In this document: in pieces, positions 8,481-16,131 of the stretch
Layout: each line of letters starts with the position of its first letter
Position numbering within the stretch: the first letter of the stretch is position 1
NCBI RefSeq assembly: GCF_011762485.1
Contig: NZ_JAAKGI010000037.1
Span: forward strand, 71,075-135,074
Origin: Yeosuana marina
Lineage (GTDB): Bacteria > Bacteroidota > Bacteroidia > Flavobacteriales > Flavobacteriaceae
DNA: 64,000 nucleotides
Reading direction: 5' to 3'
Translations under genes and position numbers: made by a program
The notes under the pieces: generated by a model
The model's input: the letters and a program-made list of their open reading frames with translations, nothing else
Database searches by the model: none
Told to the model about the DNA's origin: nothing

Positions 8481-8625
8481 CGCAAAGGTAAACTCGTAAA
8501 ATACACCCATCAAAAGACTACGGCATAAAGCCAACGCAAAATCCTAAGCTTATTTATTCCGTTTCCTTTTGAGCTGAGATTTTATCTTCCGTTTGGGTAC
8601 TGCTCAAATATTGTTTAATCAAAAT
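8481..8625 (+). repeat. 145-bp leader repeat, copy 2 (before the DUF932-like operon)
   Basis: This is the second copy of the sequence at 6433-6575, with a few substitutions and small indels. It again ends just before a start codon (ATG 8634). Preserved blocks include the AGAT-TTT-ATCTT hairpin and the TTGTTTAATCAAAA end. See the finding on shared leaders. Confidence 0.8.
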
Positions 8626-8633
8626 ATATCATT

Positions 8634-8795
8634 ATGAAACGAGTATCTAAAAAACCTAAAATTTCCCTACAAGAAGCTGAAATGCATTATCAATCGAGTC
8701 GTGAAAATTACAAAATTGATAGTGGCGAAAGTCATTTAGCTTATTACAGGGATAAACATCCCAGCCATTACAAAGTATTATCAGAAAATGTTTAA
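8634..8795 (+). CDS. Small hypothetical protein (53 aa)
   Basis: ATG at 8634 opens a 53-codon frame (MKRVSKKPKISLQEAEMHYQ and so on, ending LSENV). It begins right after leader repeat copy 2, at the same distance as the ParB start from copy 1, and its stop overlaps the ATG of the next gene by 8 bases. These placements support a real, translationally coupled gene. It is basic at the start and has a Tyr/His-rich middle (HLAYYRDKHPSHYK). No family is recognised. Confidence 0.6.
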   Translation: MKRVSKKPKISLQEAEMHYQSSRENYKIDSGESHLAYYRDKHPSHYKVLSENV

Positions 8796-9648
8796 TCTAA
8801 ATTCAAAAGCTATGTATTTAAAAAATTTGCAACAGGATGAAATTTTCGTACCATCCGAAATGAAAGCCTTAAAAAGTCTGACACAGATGGAATCCCGAAG
8901 AGGGCTTGAAAATGCCATAATCTCAAATGGCACAATCGTTAACGTGGTCTCGAACAGCTATGGCCACATTCCAAATCAACTGTTCTTCAAGAAAGCTGAA
9001 GAAATGCTGACTGATGCACAACTGAACTTCCATAAGCGAACTATCAACAAAAATGATAGGTCGTTCATTACTGACTTTATCATCGACGACAAAAGCCAGT
9101 TTACAGTCAAGAACCATAAGGACTTGATATTGCCGATGCTTCGGTTCAAGAATTCGTATGACGGAAGTGAAAAGACCTCTGGACACTTCGGATTTTACAG
9201 AGAAGTATGTTCAAACGGACTGCACGTTTCACAAGCAGAAATTGAGTTTTCCATCAAACATAGTAAGAACAATACGCACTTGATTATGCCAAGGCTGAAC
9301 AATCTATTCGATAAGTTTCTGGATAATGAATTCTACACCATTACCAAGAAGTTCGACAAGATGAAGGAGTTTAAAATCATCGATACTCAGGAATTTGTAA
9401 AAGCGATTCTTGACAAAACAAAACTGTTTCGGTATGAATGTAGCGATAAGAACAGCGACCCGTCGAAAAAATCTCGTGAGGTCATCGAAATCTTGAACTA
9501 TGAAGCATTGTTGCTTAATGAAGAACCAAATCTGTGGTTAGGTTACAATGCGTTTAATTCAGTACTGCATAATGTCTTAAAGAAAAGCTTTGGCCAACAA
9601 GAACGGTTGGATAAGAAACTGTTCGATGAAGTTTATGCAATGGTATAA
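8788..9648 (+). CDS. DUF932-like plasmid/ICE protein
   Basis: A 286-residue protein resembling the DUF932 family found on phages, plasmids and conjugative elements. The N-terminal part has YLKNLQQDEIFVPSEMKAL and a central block SFITDFIIDDKSQFTVKNH; the C-terminal part carries GYNAFNSVLHN, close to the Asn-rich motif usual near the end of this family. The function is unknown, although such proteins often sit beside single-strand binding and replication genes, as here (ssb follows). Its ATG overlaps the preceding small gene, giving a two-gene operon behind the shared leader. An internal ATG at 8812 is an alternative start. Confidence 0.65.
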   Translation: MFNLNSKAMYLKNLQQDEIFVPSEMKALKSLTQMESRRGLENAIISNGTIVNVVSNSYGHIPNQLFFKKAEEMLTDAQLNFHKRTINKNDRSFITDFIIDDKSQFTVKNHKDLILPMLRFKNSYDGSEKTSGHFGFYREVCSNGLHVSQAEIEFSIKHSKNNTHLIMPRLNNLFDKFLDNEFYTITKKFDKMKEFKIIDTQEFVKAILDKTKLFRYECSDKNSDPSKKSREVIEILNYEALLLNEEPNLWLGYNAFNSVLHNVLKKSFGQQERLDKKLFDEVYAMV

Positions 9649-9721
9649 AATAAATAAAGGTTTGTCCAGTACCTCAAACTGGATTTTTTTGTGCATGCTA
9701 CTTATAGGTTTAAAAGCAATA

Positions 9722-10141
9722 CCGTTCAGCACATTCCCCTGCATTACGCAAAAAAGCTTCATTCCGGGAAAAGCGCTTCCCTACAATGGTCTTGGACACA
9801 ACTTCAAAGCTTCCGTTTTCCATTCCACTTGCCCGTACATTCCCGAGAAACATCGGGAAACGGTCAAACTGCATTCCAACCTACACCTTCAAAGTCAAGT
9901 CCGCTTTAAATCCTGAATAATGAGAATTAATAGTTTTCTTAATCCGTTCAGCACATTCCCCTACATTCCGCGATCGCCTGCTGAAAAAGCAGGCAACCAC
10001 TTCATTCCGTGAAAAGAGCTTCACTACTTATATCTTGGACACAATCCCCAATTTTAGCTTTCCATTCCGTTAACCCTTCCCGATGCTCTGGAAAGGAACA
10101 CTTCATTCCTTTGCCAAAATTGTGAATTAAGTCCGCTTTTC
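9722..10141. repeat. Two degenerate ~190-200 bp direct repeats, non-coding
   Basis: Copy A (about 9722-9910) and copy B (about 9944-10141) both begin CCGTTCAGCACATTCCCCT, share CTTCATTCCG, GAAAAG and CTTGGACACA blocks in the same order, and end AAGTCCGCTTT. The motif CATTCC recurs throughout. Each copy holds its own hairpin: CCCGA/TCGGG at 9842-9857 in A, GCCTGC/GCAGGC at 9976-9994 in B. Open frames across it show no family resemblance and are probably chance. Confidence 0.7.
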
Positions 10142-10646
10142 ATCGGAAAGTCATCACTTCGGTTTTTTTAACAGGATTTTCGGCGCGGTCTTCTTGAGCC
10201 CTCACTCAAAAATACTTAAAAACCGAACCGCTGTCTTACACATTTTAAGGGGTTTATAATGGATAAAGCCTCTATTGTTTTTCGGGTCGTCGAAAAACAG
10301 TCACGACATAACCAATTCTAATGTAAACACAGCTACTTATTTCGCTTAACTGTCGGTACGCTCAAACGCAACTGCGTTTAAAAGAATTGCTAATGCCCTT
10401 ATGGAACTTGTCAAGACTATACAAGTTTTAGTGAAAAATAAGGTTTCTACTTCCTTGAAAATCCAAGGATTTTTCTACGTCGCAAACACACCTGATTTTA
10501 CCCTAAAAGTCTTGACAAAACCCACTCTATCCATTGTGCGATGCACAGAAGAAAAGAACAAACACCCCTTAAAATTTAATTCAGTTTAAAACAAATAGGG
10601 GAAATATAAACCAGTCTGTAACAAAGCAGACACAAATCTTTTTATT
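10142..10646. other. Hairpin-rich non-coding region before ssb
   Basis: No convincing gene lies in these 500 bases. Several inverted repeats do: GTTTTTCG/CGAAAAAC at 10277-10298 (8-bp stem, 6-base loop), AAACGC/GCGTTT at 10364-10379 (4-base loop), CTTGT/ACAAG near 10408-10428 and CCTTG/CAAGG near 10453-10468. Taken with the repeats just upstream and the ssb gene just downstream, it could be a replication origin, a single-strand origin or a structured RNA. That is inference. Confidence 0.45.
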
Positions 10647-10991
10647 ATGAGTACTATTAGAAATCACGTACAATTGATTGGAAACGTTGGACAAGAGCCA
10701 ACCATTACGAACCTTGAAAGCGGTAAGAAAGTAGCTCGCTTCTCACTCGCTACAAACGAGTATTACAAAGACAGCAAAGGCGAAAAGCAAACGGACACCA
10801 ACTGGCATACCGTTGTGGCTTGGGGCAAGACTGCTGAAATCGTTGAGAAATACGTCGAAAAAGGCAAAGAGGTTGGAATTACAGGGAAGCTAAAAACCCG
10901 AAGCTACACAACTGATGCAGATGAACAACGCTACGTTACCGAAGTGGTAGCTGATGAAATCCTATTACTTGGAAGCAAAAGCGATAAGTAA
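10647..10991 (+). CDS. ssb: Single-stranded DNA-binding protein
   Basis: A 114-residue OB-fold protein that would coat single-stranded element DNA during conjugative transfer or replication. The start MSTIRNHVQLIGNVGQEPTI, the middle KVARFSLATNEYY and the block TNWHTVVAWGKTAEIVEKYV are diagnostic for SSB. It is shorter than chromosomal SSB and ends LLLGSKSDK, so the flexible linker and the acidic tip that recruits partner proteins are missing. A strong terminator follows 11 bases after the stop, so it is transcribed alone or last in its unit. Confidence 0.95.
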   Translation: MSTIRNHVQLIGNVGQEPTITNLESGKKVARFSLATNEYYKDSKGEKQTDTNWHTVVAWGKTAEIVEKYVEKGKEVGITGKLKTRSYTTDADEQRYVTEVVADEILLLGSKSDK

Positions 10992-11002
10992 TCTTTAAAA
11001 TT

Positions 11003-11041
11003 AAAGAGGGCGCACCTGTGGAAAGTTTCGCCCTCTTTTCA
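11003..11041 (+). terminator. Terminator after ssb
   Basis: AAAGAGGGCG (11003-11012) pairs perfectly with CGCCCTCTTT (11029-11038) and is followed by T residues. Confidence 0.9.
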
Positions 11042-11067
11042 TTATTCACACATTAAATACATAAACA

Positions 11068-11448
11068 ATGAAAGCACAAGTTAACGAAATAAAAGAGCGA
11101 TTGCAATATTTTACTGGAACAGAAATGTTCTATTCTTTACCGCTCATACGAACAAGATTTACAGACGGATTAAAATATCTCTCTACTGTAGCAGAATGTT
11201 TTTGGCTCATTACGGACACGTCCGTAATTGCAAAAAGTCTGATGAACCGAAGCGAATTTGTAACCATCGATTTCAAGAGATTGCCTAAAGAAAAACAGGA
11301 TTATTCTGGTTATGAAGCCGAGATAATTTACAGCGATGGCAACGACAATATTTTGGAAAAACACGGTTACAGAGCAACCGATTTTCCACTCGATGAACTG
11401 CGGTTATTTTTTGTAAATGATACACTGATGTTACCAAGTGAATACTAA
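11068..11448 (+). CDS. DUF6876-like ICE protein
   Basis: A 126-residue soluble protein resembling the DUF6876 family that travels with Bacteroidota conjugative elements. The pattern YFTGTEMFYSLPLIRTRFTDGLKYLSTVAECFW is the recognisable part (residues about 14-46), followed by strand-rich sequence ending in a DELRLFFVNDTLMLPSEY tail. The function is unknown. A 20-base imperfect palindrome (ATTACGGAC, AC, GTCCGTAAT) lies inside the coding region at 11209-11228. The next small gene starts 11 bases downstream. Confidence 0.6.
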   Translation: MKAQVNEIKERLQYFTGTEMFYSLPLIRTRFTDGLKYLSTVAECFWLITDTSVIAKSLMNRSEFVTIDFKRLPKEKQDYSGYEAEIIYSDGNDNILEKHGYRATDFPLDELRLFFVNDTLMLPSEY

Positions 11449-11459
11449 ATTTTGAAGTT

Positions 11460-11657
11460 ATGATTTACATTAAATTTCAAGATTTGAGCGAGGAAAAACA
11501 AGAGGAACTCTTACAGGTTTCGAGAGAACACGTTACACATATTTATGGGGAATCCATCCAAAAATATGTTGACGAAACTGGGGCAGATTATGATAGTTTG
11601 ATAGATGAAGAAATGATTAAGAATTTATACAGTTACAACTTCGTTTTCAATATCTAA
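11460..11657 (+). CDS. Small hypothetical protein (65 aa)
   Basis: A 65-residue acidic protein (MIYIKFQDLSEEKQEELLQ at the start) with a predicted helix rich in Glu/Lys. It follows the DUF6876-like gene by 11 bases and ends just before a strong terminator, so the two probably form one transcript. I do not recognise a family. Confidence 0.55.
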   Translation: MIYIKFQDLSEEKQEELLQVSREHVTHIYGESIQKYVDETGADYDSLIDEEMIKNLYSYNFVFNI

Positions 11658-11679
11658 TTTCCTAAAGTTAATTTTTAAG

Positions 11680-11706
11680 CACCTCTAAATTTTAGAGGTG
11701 TTTTTC
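11680..11706 (+). terminator. Terminator closing the DUF6876 unit
   Basis: CACCTCTAAA (11680-11689) and TTTAGAGGTG (11691-11700) form a 10-bp stem followed by TTTTTC. Confidence 0.9.
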
Positions 11707-12099
11707 TATGCAATTAATATATAGTCAAGAAAAAAACGTATCTTTATTTCGCTGAAATTTAGCATTCAAATTTAAGTAGGGTTATCCACATTTCGACTTT
11801 CGCCGATAACCGTACACATCGAAAAATAACATATCGGAAAATCATTTTCCCTGAAAATGGCAATCGGCTTTTTAGTCGGATTGTATGGATTTTTGTCACG
11901 CTTGCGCGTGACGAAAAGGAATAGCAAGAGGGTAACGGGCTGCGCCGCGTTACATATTCCATTTTCATTTTAATCTATTGATTTTTAAGTACTTAAAAAT
12001 AAAGTAGATATAAAAAATCCATCGATTTGCGTCAAATGGTCTTGAAACACCAGTAAACAGGGATGGATTTACGTCAAATCTTTAAAAAAGCGAAAGGAA
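11707..12099. other. Probable oriT region upstream of the mobilisation genes
   Basis: This is a 390-base stretch with no credible gene, directly upstream of the relaxase operon. Inverted repeats: ATTTTC-CCT-GAAAAT near 11844-11858; GTCACGC/GCGTGAC at 11895-11912, extended by flanking T and A runs; GTAACG/CGTTAC at 11932-11953. Two direct repeats GATTTRCGTCAAAT follow at 12024 and 12066. Such inverted repeats beside mob genes are the usual form of transfer origins in Bacteroidota elements. The nick site cannot be identified by eye. Confidence 0.5.
12024..12079 (+). promoter_or_regulatory. Paired GATTTRCGTCAAAT sites before mobA
   Basis: GATTTGCGTCAAAT (12024-12037) and GATTTACGTCAAAT (12066-12079) are direct repeats whose starts are 42 bases apart, that is about four helical turns, so both face the same side of the DNA. 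They end 20 bases before the first mob start codon. They probably bind the accessory mobilisation protein or another repressor. Confidence 0.6.
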
Positions 12100-12480
12100 A
12101 TGGATTCATTCATCACTATCAGGTTCAAACGGAAAACTGCCAAAAGGTTTCAGGAATTTTCCAAGAAGCACTTCAAAACGCATACGGAAGCTATGGAAAA
12201 TATCCTTGATTTTTTCCTTTACAATGAAATATCACCAAAGGAAAAATTGGGGCCAACTGGACGTACCATCGAAACTAAGTTACTCAAAAGAATCAATGCA
12301 GTTATCGCCATAATGCGAGACGTGGAAAAGACCCAAACCAAACCTACCGTAGCAATGTTGCAATCCCTTTTTGTAATGGACGAAACCAAAAAGAAACCGC
12401 TCATTTTGGAAAAAAAATATGCTGAGGAAAAGAAAGAAGTACGCTTTCGCGAAAAGCGAAACACCAACAATGAACTTTAA
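12100..12480 (+). CDS. Mobilisation accessory protein, BfmA/BtgA-like
   Basis: A 126-residue basic protein that would bind the transfer origin and help the relaxase. The N-terminal MDSFITIRFKRKTAKRFQEF looks like a ribbon-helix-helix, and the next block with AMENILDFFLYNEISPKE resembles BfmA/BtgA accessory proteins. Its size, basic charge and position directly before the relaxase (11-base gap) fit this role. The frame contains an imperfect copy of the CTTTCGCGAAAG palindrome at 12442-12458. Confidence 0.65.
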   Translation: MDSFITIRFKRKTAKRFQEFSKKHFKTHTEAMENILDFFLYNEISPKEKLGPTGRTIETKLLKRINAVIAIMRDVEKTQTKPTVAMLQSLFVMDETKKKPLILEKKYAEEKKEVRFREKRNTNNEL

Positions 12481-12491
12481 AAATTTAGTTT

Positions 12492-13523
12492 ATGTATATC
12501 ACGATCACACCTCAAAAAATGGGCGGTAACTTTTCCAAAAGTTCAGCTGATTTTGTTGGCTATTTAGAGAAGGAAAACCAAGTATTGGAACAACACGAAA
12601 TGGAACATTTTTTCAATCAATATGGCGATGAGATTTCCGCTGAAGAAGTAGTCAAAGAAATAGATGGAAATACCGCAAAATTGGAAAAACACGAGCCAAG
12701 ATTCTATTCAATTACCGTGAGTCCTTCAAAATATGAATTGCGAAAACTTCAGAACAGTAGCGAAGATTTAAAGAGATATACTCGCAAATTGATGAAGGAT
12801 TATGTGGCTTCATTTAATAGAGAAATTAAAGGGCGACCTGTCAGTATCGACGACATAAAATATTATGCGAAAGTCGAACACCAACGCACATTTAAGGGGA
12901 CGGATTTTCAGGTAAAAGAGAACCAACCTTTCGCAACAAAAATACTTCAGCTGAAAACTGAAATCCGAAATGTGCAAGAAGGACGAGCTGAAGGGAACAT
13001 TAAAATAATGAAAAAGGAAATCACCAAACTGGAAAGCCAAGCACCACATCAACAAAATGGAAAACGGATTGTCCAGGGAATGGCGAAAGATGGAAACCAA
13101 AGTCATATCCATATCATCGTGAGCCGAAAGGATGCATCAAACAGATTCAGTTTGTCACCGGGAAGCAAATACAAAGCTTCCGATGTGAAGTTGAATGGGG
13201 AAACCGTAAAACGTGGTTTTGACCGAGACAAGTTTTTTGAGAGAGCAGAAAAATCCTTTGACAAGACTTTTGGCTATAAACGCAACTTTGCCGAGACTTA
13301 CAAAGCCCGAAAGGATTTTGTAAAAAGCCCAAATCTATATTTCGCTGCCTTGATGAAATTACCTGCAAATGAAAAGGCATTGGCTTTCAAAATGATAACC
13401 AAAACGGGATTGCCGATAGTGCCAAGTATTCCAGTTAGTCAAACACAAATCGCACTTCGGATTTTCAAAAGGTTAAGACGTGGTGCAGAAGTGGCCATCA
13501 AATCAAGTTCAATAGGAATCTAA
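12492..13523 (+). CDS. MobB-type relaxase (DUF5712-like)
   Basis: A 343-residue conjugative relaxase that nicks one strand at oriT and stays bound to its 5' end. The N-terminus MYITITPQKMGGNFSKSSADF is typical of Bacteroidota MobB/DUF5712 proteins. A His-containing motif SHIHIIVSRKD near residues 205-215 is the likely metal-binding HxH. Tyr35 or another early Tyr may be the nicking residue, but I cannot tell which. A hydrophobic, basic C-terminal end follows. The coupling protein starts 2 bases after its stop. Confidence 0.8.
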   Translation: MYITITPQKMGGNFSKSSADFVGYLEKENQVLEQHEMEHFFNQYGDEISAEEVVKEIDGNTAKLEKHEPRFYSITVSPSKYELRKLQNSSEDLKRYTRKLMKDYVASFNREIKGRPVSIDDIKYYAKVEHQRTFKGTDFQVKENQPFATKILQLKTEIRNVQEGRAEGNIKIMKKEITKLESQAPHQQNGKRIVQGMAKDGNQSHIHIIVSRKDASNRFSLSPGSKYKASDVKLNGETVKRGFDRDKFFERAEKSFDKTFGYKRNFAETYKARKDFVKSPNLYFAALMKLPANEKALAFKMITKTGLPIVPSIPVSQTQIALRIFKRLRRGAEVAIKSSSIGI

Positions 13524-13525
13524 GT

Positions 13526-15106
13526 ATGGAAATAAACAATCTTATAACGATACTTTCAATTATTGTTCTGGCCAGTATGGTTTTCTATGCAATGTTTCGG
13601 GTAAGTAAGTATGCGTTCCTATTAAATATCACAATGCTTTCGGTCTTCATTTTCTACATTACTGAAGGAAATGAATTAGTGTCAATATTTCTTTATTTAG
13701 TTTGTCCTCTAATGTTAATTAATATAGGACTATATGTTTTTTTGCATAAGGTTGAAAATGCACAAAATGGCGATAGAAAGTATCAAGTCAATTTTGCTAC
13801 TATCAATGGAAATTTCAAATTGGACAACATCAAAAGGGGTGCATCCATAATCGGTTCTGCGGGAAGTGGAAAGACCGAAAGTGTGGTGTATGGCTTTTTA
13901 AAACATTTCCGGAAAGAGCACTTTTGTGGAATCATTCACGATTACAAGGATTTTGAATTGACCGAAATGGCGTATCCACTTTTTAAGGATAGCAATGTTC
14001 CGTTTAAGGTCATTTCCTTCGATAATATCATCCATAAGGTAAATCCTATTGCACCTCGCTATTTAGAGAACGAGGAAAGCGTAAACGAGGTGTCAAGGGT
14101 ATTGATTGAAAACCTTTTGGAACAAAGAGAAAGTGGAACAACAGGAACAACCAAATTTTTTAACGATGCGGCTGAAGGTTTGATTGGTGGGTTGATTTGG
14201 AAACTGAAAACCGACTACCCCAAATACTGTACGTTGCCACATTTAATAGCAATATACCAACATCTCGACACCGACAGCCTTATTCAGTTTTTAGAAACCA
14301 ATACCACATCGCGGGCAATGGCAGATGCTTTTATTAGCGGAAAGGATTCAGATAGACAGACAGCTGGTGTAAAAAGCACTTTGGCAAATGCCCTGAAACG
14401 AATTAGTACACAGCGTATTTTTATGGCACTATCCGCAGACGAAGTGCCATTGAATATCAATAGCGAGGAAAATCCTGCAATAATTTCCGTGGTAAACAAT
14501 CCAAAATATGAAACCTCTTACTCACCAGTTATCGCCACGATTATCCACACCATAACAAAACAAATGAGCGTTCGGAACTCTAAACCGTCATTCTTACTGA
14601 TGGAAGAAGCACCTACGATCCGTTTGTTAAATATGCACCGCATTCCGGCAACACTTAGAAGTTACGATATTGCCACCATTTATGTAATGCAGGATAAGAT
14701 TCAGAATGATATGATGTATGGCGATAAGGCAAGCAAAGCGATTTTAAGTAATCTATCTTATCAGTTTTTCGGCAAGGTCAACGACCCAGATACTGCAAAG
14801 TATTATGAACGCTTTTTTGAAATTATTAAAGACCCTACTAAGAGTATAAGCCGTGGACATAACCTTGATTTCGATACTCGCATTACTACTGGCGAAAAGG
14901 AAATCCCAAAAATTAGAGCAGATGTGTTCTTTAGATTAAAGCAGGGCGAGTTTATTACGTATGCTGATGGTAAGGATAAGAAAGTGCATTTTAGATTGTC
15001 CAAAATTCAAAGGCAACTTCCTGAAGAATCCAAGCAATTTTCTCAGGCAGATTTAGCGGCTAATTTTGATAGGATTTATGATGAGGCGAGGTCGATATTT
15101 AATTAG
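13526..15106 (+). CDS. Type IV coupling protein (TraG/VirD4-like, MobC)
   Basis: A 526-residue membrane ATPase that links the relaxase-DNA complex to the conjugation channel. Two or three N-terminal membrane helices occupy about residues 5-75. The Walker A motif GSAGSGKTES lies near 110-119 and a Walker B-like FLLMEEAP near 355-362, with an arginine- and serine-rich C-terminal ATPase half. The length is normal for the Bacteroidota subgroup. It completes a three-gene mob operon and is followed by oppositely oriented defence regulators. Confidence 0.88.
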   Translation: MEINNLITILSIIVLASMVFYAMFRVSKYAFLLNITMLSVFIFYITEGNELVSIFLYLVCPLMLINIGLYVFLHKVENAQNGDRKYQVNFATINGNFKLDNIKRGASIIGSAGSGKTESVVYGFLKHFRKEHFCGIIHDYKDFELTEMAYPLFKDSNVPFKVISFDNIIHKVNPIAPRYLENEESVNEVSRVLIENLLEQRESGTTGTTKFFNDAAEGLIGGLIWKLKTDYPKYCTLPHLIAIYQHLDTDSLIQFLETNTTSRAMADAFISGKDSDRQTAGVKSTLANALKRISTQRIFMALSADEVPLNINSEENPAIISVVNNPKYETSYSPVIATIIHTITKQMSVRNSKPSFLLMEEAPTIRLLNMHRIPATLRSYDIATIYVMQDKIQNDMMYGDKASKAILSNLSYQFFGKVNDPDTAKYYERFFEIIKDPTKSISRGHNLDFDTRITTGEKEIPKIRADVFFRLKQGEFITYADGKDKKVHFRLSKIQRQLPEESKQFSQADLAANFDRIYDEARSIFN

Positions 15107-15125
15107 CCCTTAAGTAAGTTAGTCT

Positions 15126-15647
15126 TTAATATAGTCCTACATACCCTAAATTTGCTAACCTAAAATTCATAGCTTGTTCGCTAACTTTAAATTTATCAGC
15201 CAAATAACTTACGATATCATTTGTATTCTTCGGAGCAGAATTAATTGCAGAATTAATAAAATCTCTGGGCATAAGTAAAGAGGCGGCAAATGCATTTGCT
15301 TCACGTTCTTTCTTAATTTCACCAGTACTCGAATCAAAATTCCTGTACATAATCTTTTCATTCTTATCAACAAAAAGAGGTTTACTATCACGATGAAGAA
15401 CAAAGTGTCCTAATTCGTGGGCGATAGTAAATCTTTTCCTGTTTTCGGATTCCGTCCTGTTATATCTAATGTACGGTTTGTTATTTTTAATTACAAAAAG
15501 ACCTGAAATATCAAAATCTAAATCCTCTGCTTTCACATCAACGTTAAGATGCTTTGCGATTTTTTCAATATTAATGCCTCTTGGAGTGGATATACCTAAA
15601 TCACTAATAATTTTGCTGGTAATACTTTCTATTCTATGGTTCATCAT
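15126..15647 (-). CDS. ImmA/IrrE-type metallopeptidase (CapP-like)
   Basis: A 173-residue zinc protease of the ImmA/IrrE family, which cleaves a partner repressor to switch on genes. The HEXXH motif is clear (AHELGHFVLHRD, residues 76-87), and a downstream REANAFAASLLMP helix supplies the third ligand Glu as in the family. The XRE-type repressor gene lies immediately upstream, 2 bases away, in the same direction, so the pair is one operon. Next to a CD-NTase operon this matches the described CapH/CapP control of CBASS after DNA damage. The functional link is inferred from gene order. Confidence 0.85.
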   Translation of the reverse strand: MMNHRIESITSKIISDLGISTPRGINIEKIAKHLNVDVKAEDLDFDISGLFVIKNNKPYIRYNRTESENRKRFTIAHELGHFVLHRDSKPLFVDKNEKIMYRNFDSSTGEIKKEREANAFAASLLMPRDFINSAINSAPKNTNDIVSYLADKFKVSEQAMNFRLANLGYVGLY

Positions 15648-15649
15648 AT

Positions 15650-15988
15650 TTAAAGTTTTTTGAGTACTACATTAAGCTTTTCTTTTTGCTCTTTCTTTAG
15701 AGTTGAAGAATTTAAAAATCTTGAGTAGTCTGTTACATTTGAAGTTGCAAAATTAATAACTTCTTCGTAAGAAGGGAGCAGATCGTTGACATCAATCTTT
15801 AAGTCCTTCGCAATTTCGTAAAGACTATATAATGGGACTTGGTGGCGACCTACCTCAATATTGGAGATTGAGGAACGGCTTATATCTAAATTCTTAGATA
15901 ACTGAAGTTGACTAATATTCAACGATTCTCTATGGGATTTAATTCTATCCCCAATTATCTTATACAATGCTTCTTTATAATCTGCCAA
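15650..15988 (-). CDS. XRE-family repressor (CapH-like)
   Basis: An XRE helix-turn-helix (LNISQLQLSKNLDISRSSIS) fills the first half of about 112 residues; the C-terminal half should hold the protease-sensitive dimerisation part. It would repress the divergent defence operon and itself until cleaved by the adjoining ImmA-like protease. There is no ATG in the N-terminal region. The longest frame begins at TTG 16009, but that TTG is the end of the -7 box TATCTTTG, so I prefer the TTG at 15988, about 13 bases past the expected transcription start. TTG 15967 is also possible. Confidence 0.75.
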   Translation of the reverse strand: MADYKEALYKIIGDRIKSHRESLNISQLQLSKNLDISRSSISNIEVGRHQVPLYSLYEIAKDLKIDVNDLLPSYEEVINFATSNVTDYSRFLNSSTLKKEQKEKLNVVLKKL

Positions 15989-16006
15989 GTTGATAGGAAT
16001 TCTGTG

Positions 16007-16128
16007 CAAAGATACAAAATGTTTACGAAACTATCAACAAATGAGCACTATTTTAAACAATTAAAATTGTAGGTAAATAAAAAATGTTTATATTTGTAAC
16101 TTAATAATGACAGTAATATAAACATTTT
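16007..16128. promoter_or_regulatory. Divergent promoters and operator of the CBASS-like locus
   Basis: Rightward promoter: ATTG 16066-16069, 19 bases, TATATTTG 16089-16096. Leftward promoter: TATCTTTG read on the minus strand at 16014-16007, with a TTG 20 bases upstream. AAAATGTTTATATT (16081-16094) and AATATAAACATTTT (16115-16128) are a perfect 14-bp inverted repeat with a 20-base spacer; its left arm covers the rightward -7 box. A third AAAATGTTTA (16016-16025) lies between the leftward -33 and -7 boxes. This is the expected layout for an autoregulated repressor of both genes. Confidence 0.75.
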
Positions 16129-16131
16129 AAG

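Noticed and set aside
9590-9916. A 108-residue open frame across the repeat region after the DUF932-like gene
   Set aside because: It overlaps the end of a real gene in another frame, has no start context or family likeness, and its sequence simply reads the CATTCC-rich repeats.
9722-10141. A CRISPR array
   Set aside because: There are only two long degenerate copies, with no short identical repeats, regular spacers or cas genes anywhere in the window.
10401-10589. A 62-residue frame before ssb
   Set aside because: It lies on hairpins, is not linked to the ssb start and looks like a chance frame in AT-rich DNA.
11759-11968. A 69-residue minus-strand frame in the probable oriT region
   Set aside because: It runs through inverted repeats, has low-complexity basic sequence and no neighbour in the same direction.
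15986-16009. TTG 16009 as start of the XRE repressor
   Set aside because: This TTG is the end of the minus-strand -7 box TATCTTTG, so it would lie upstream of the transcription start.
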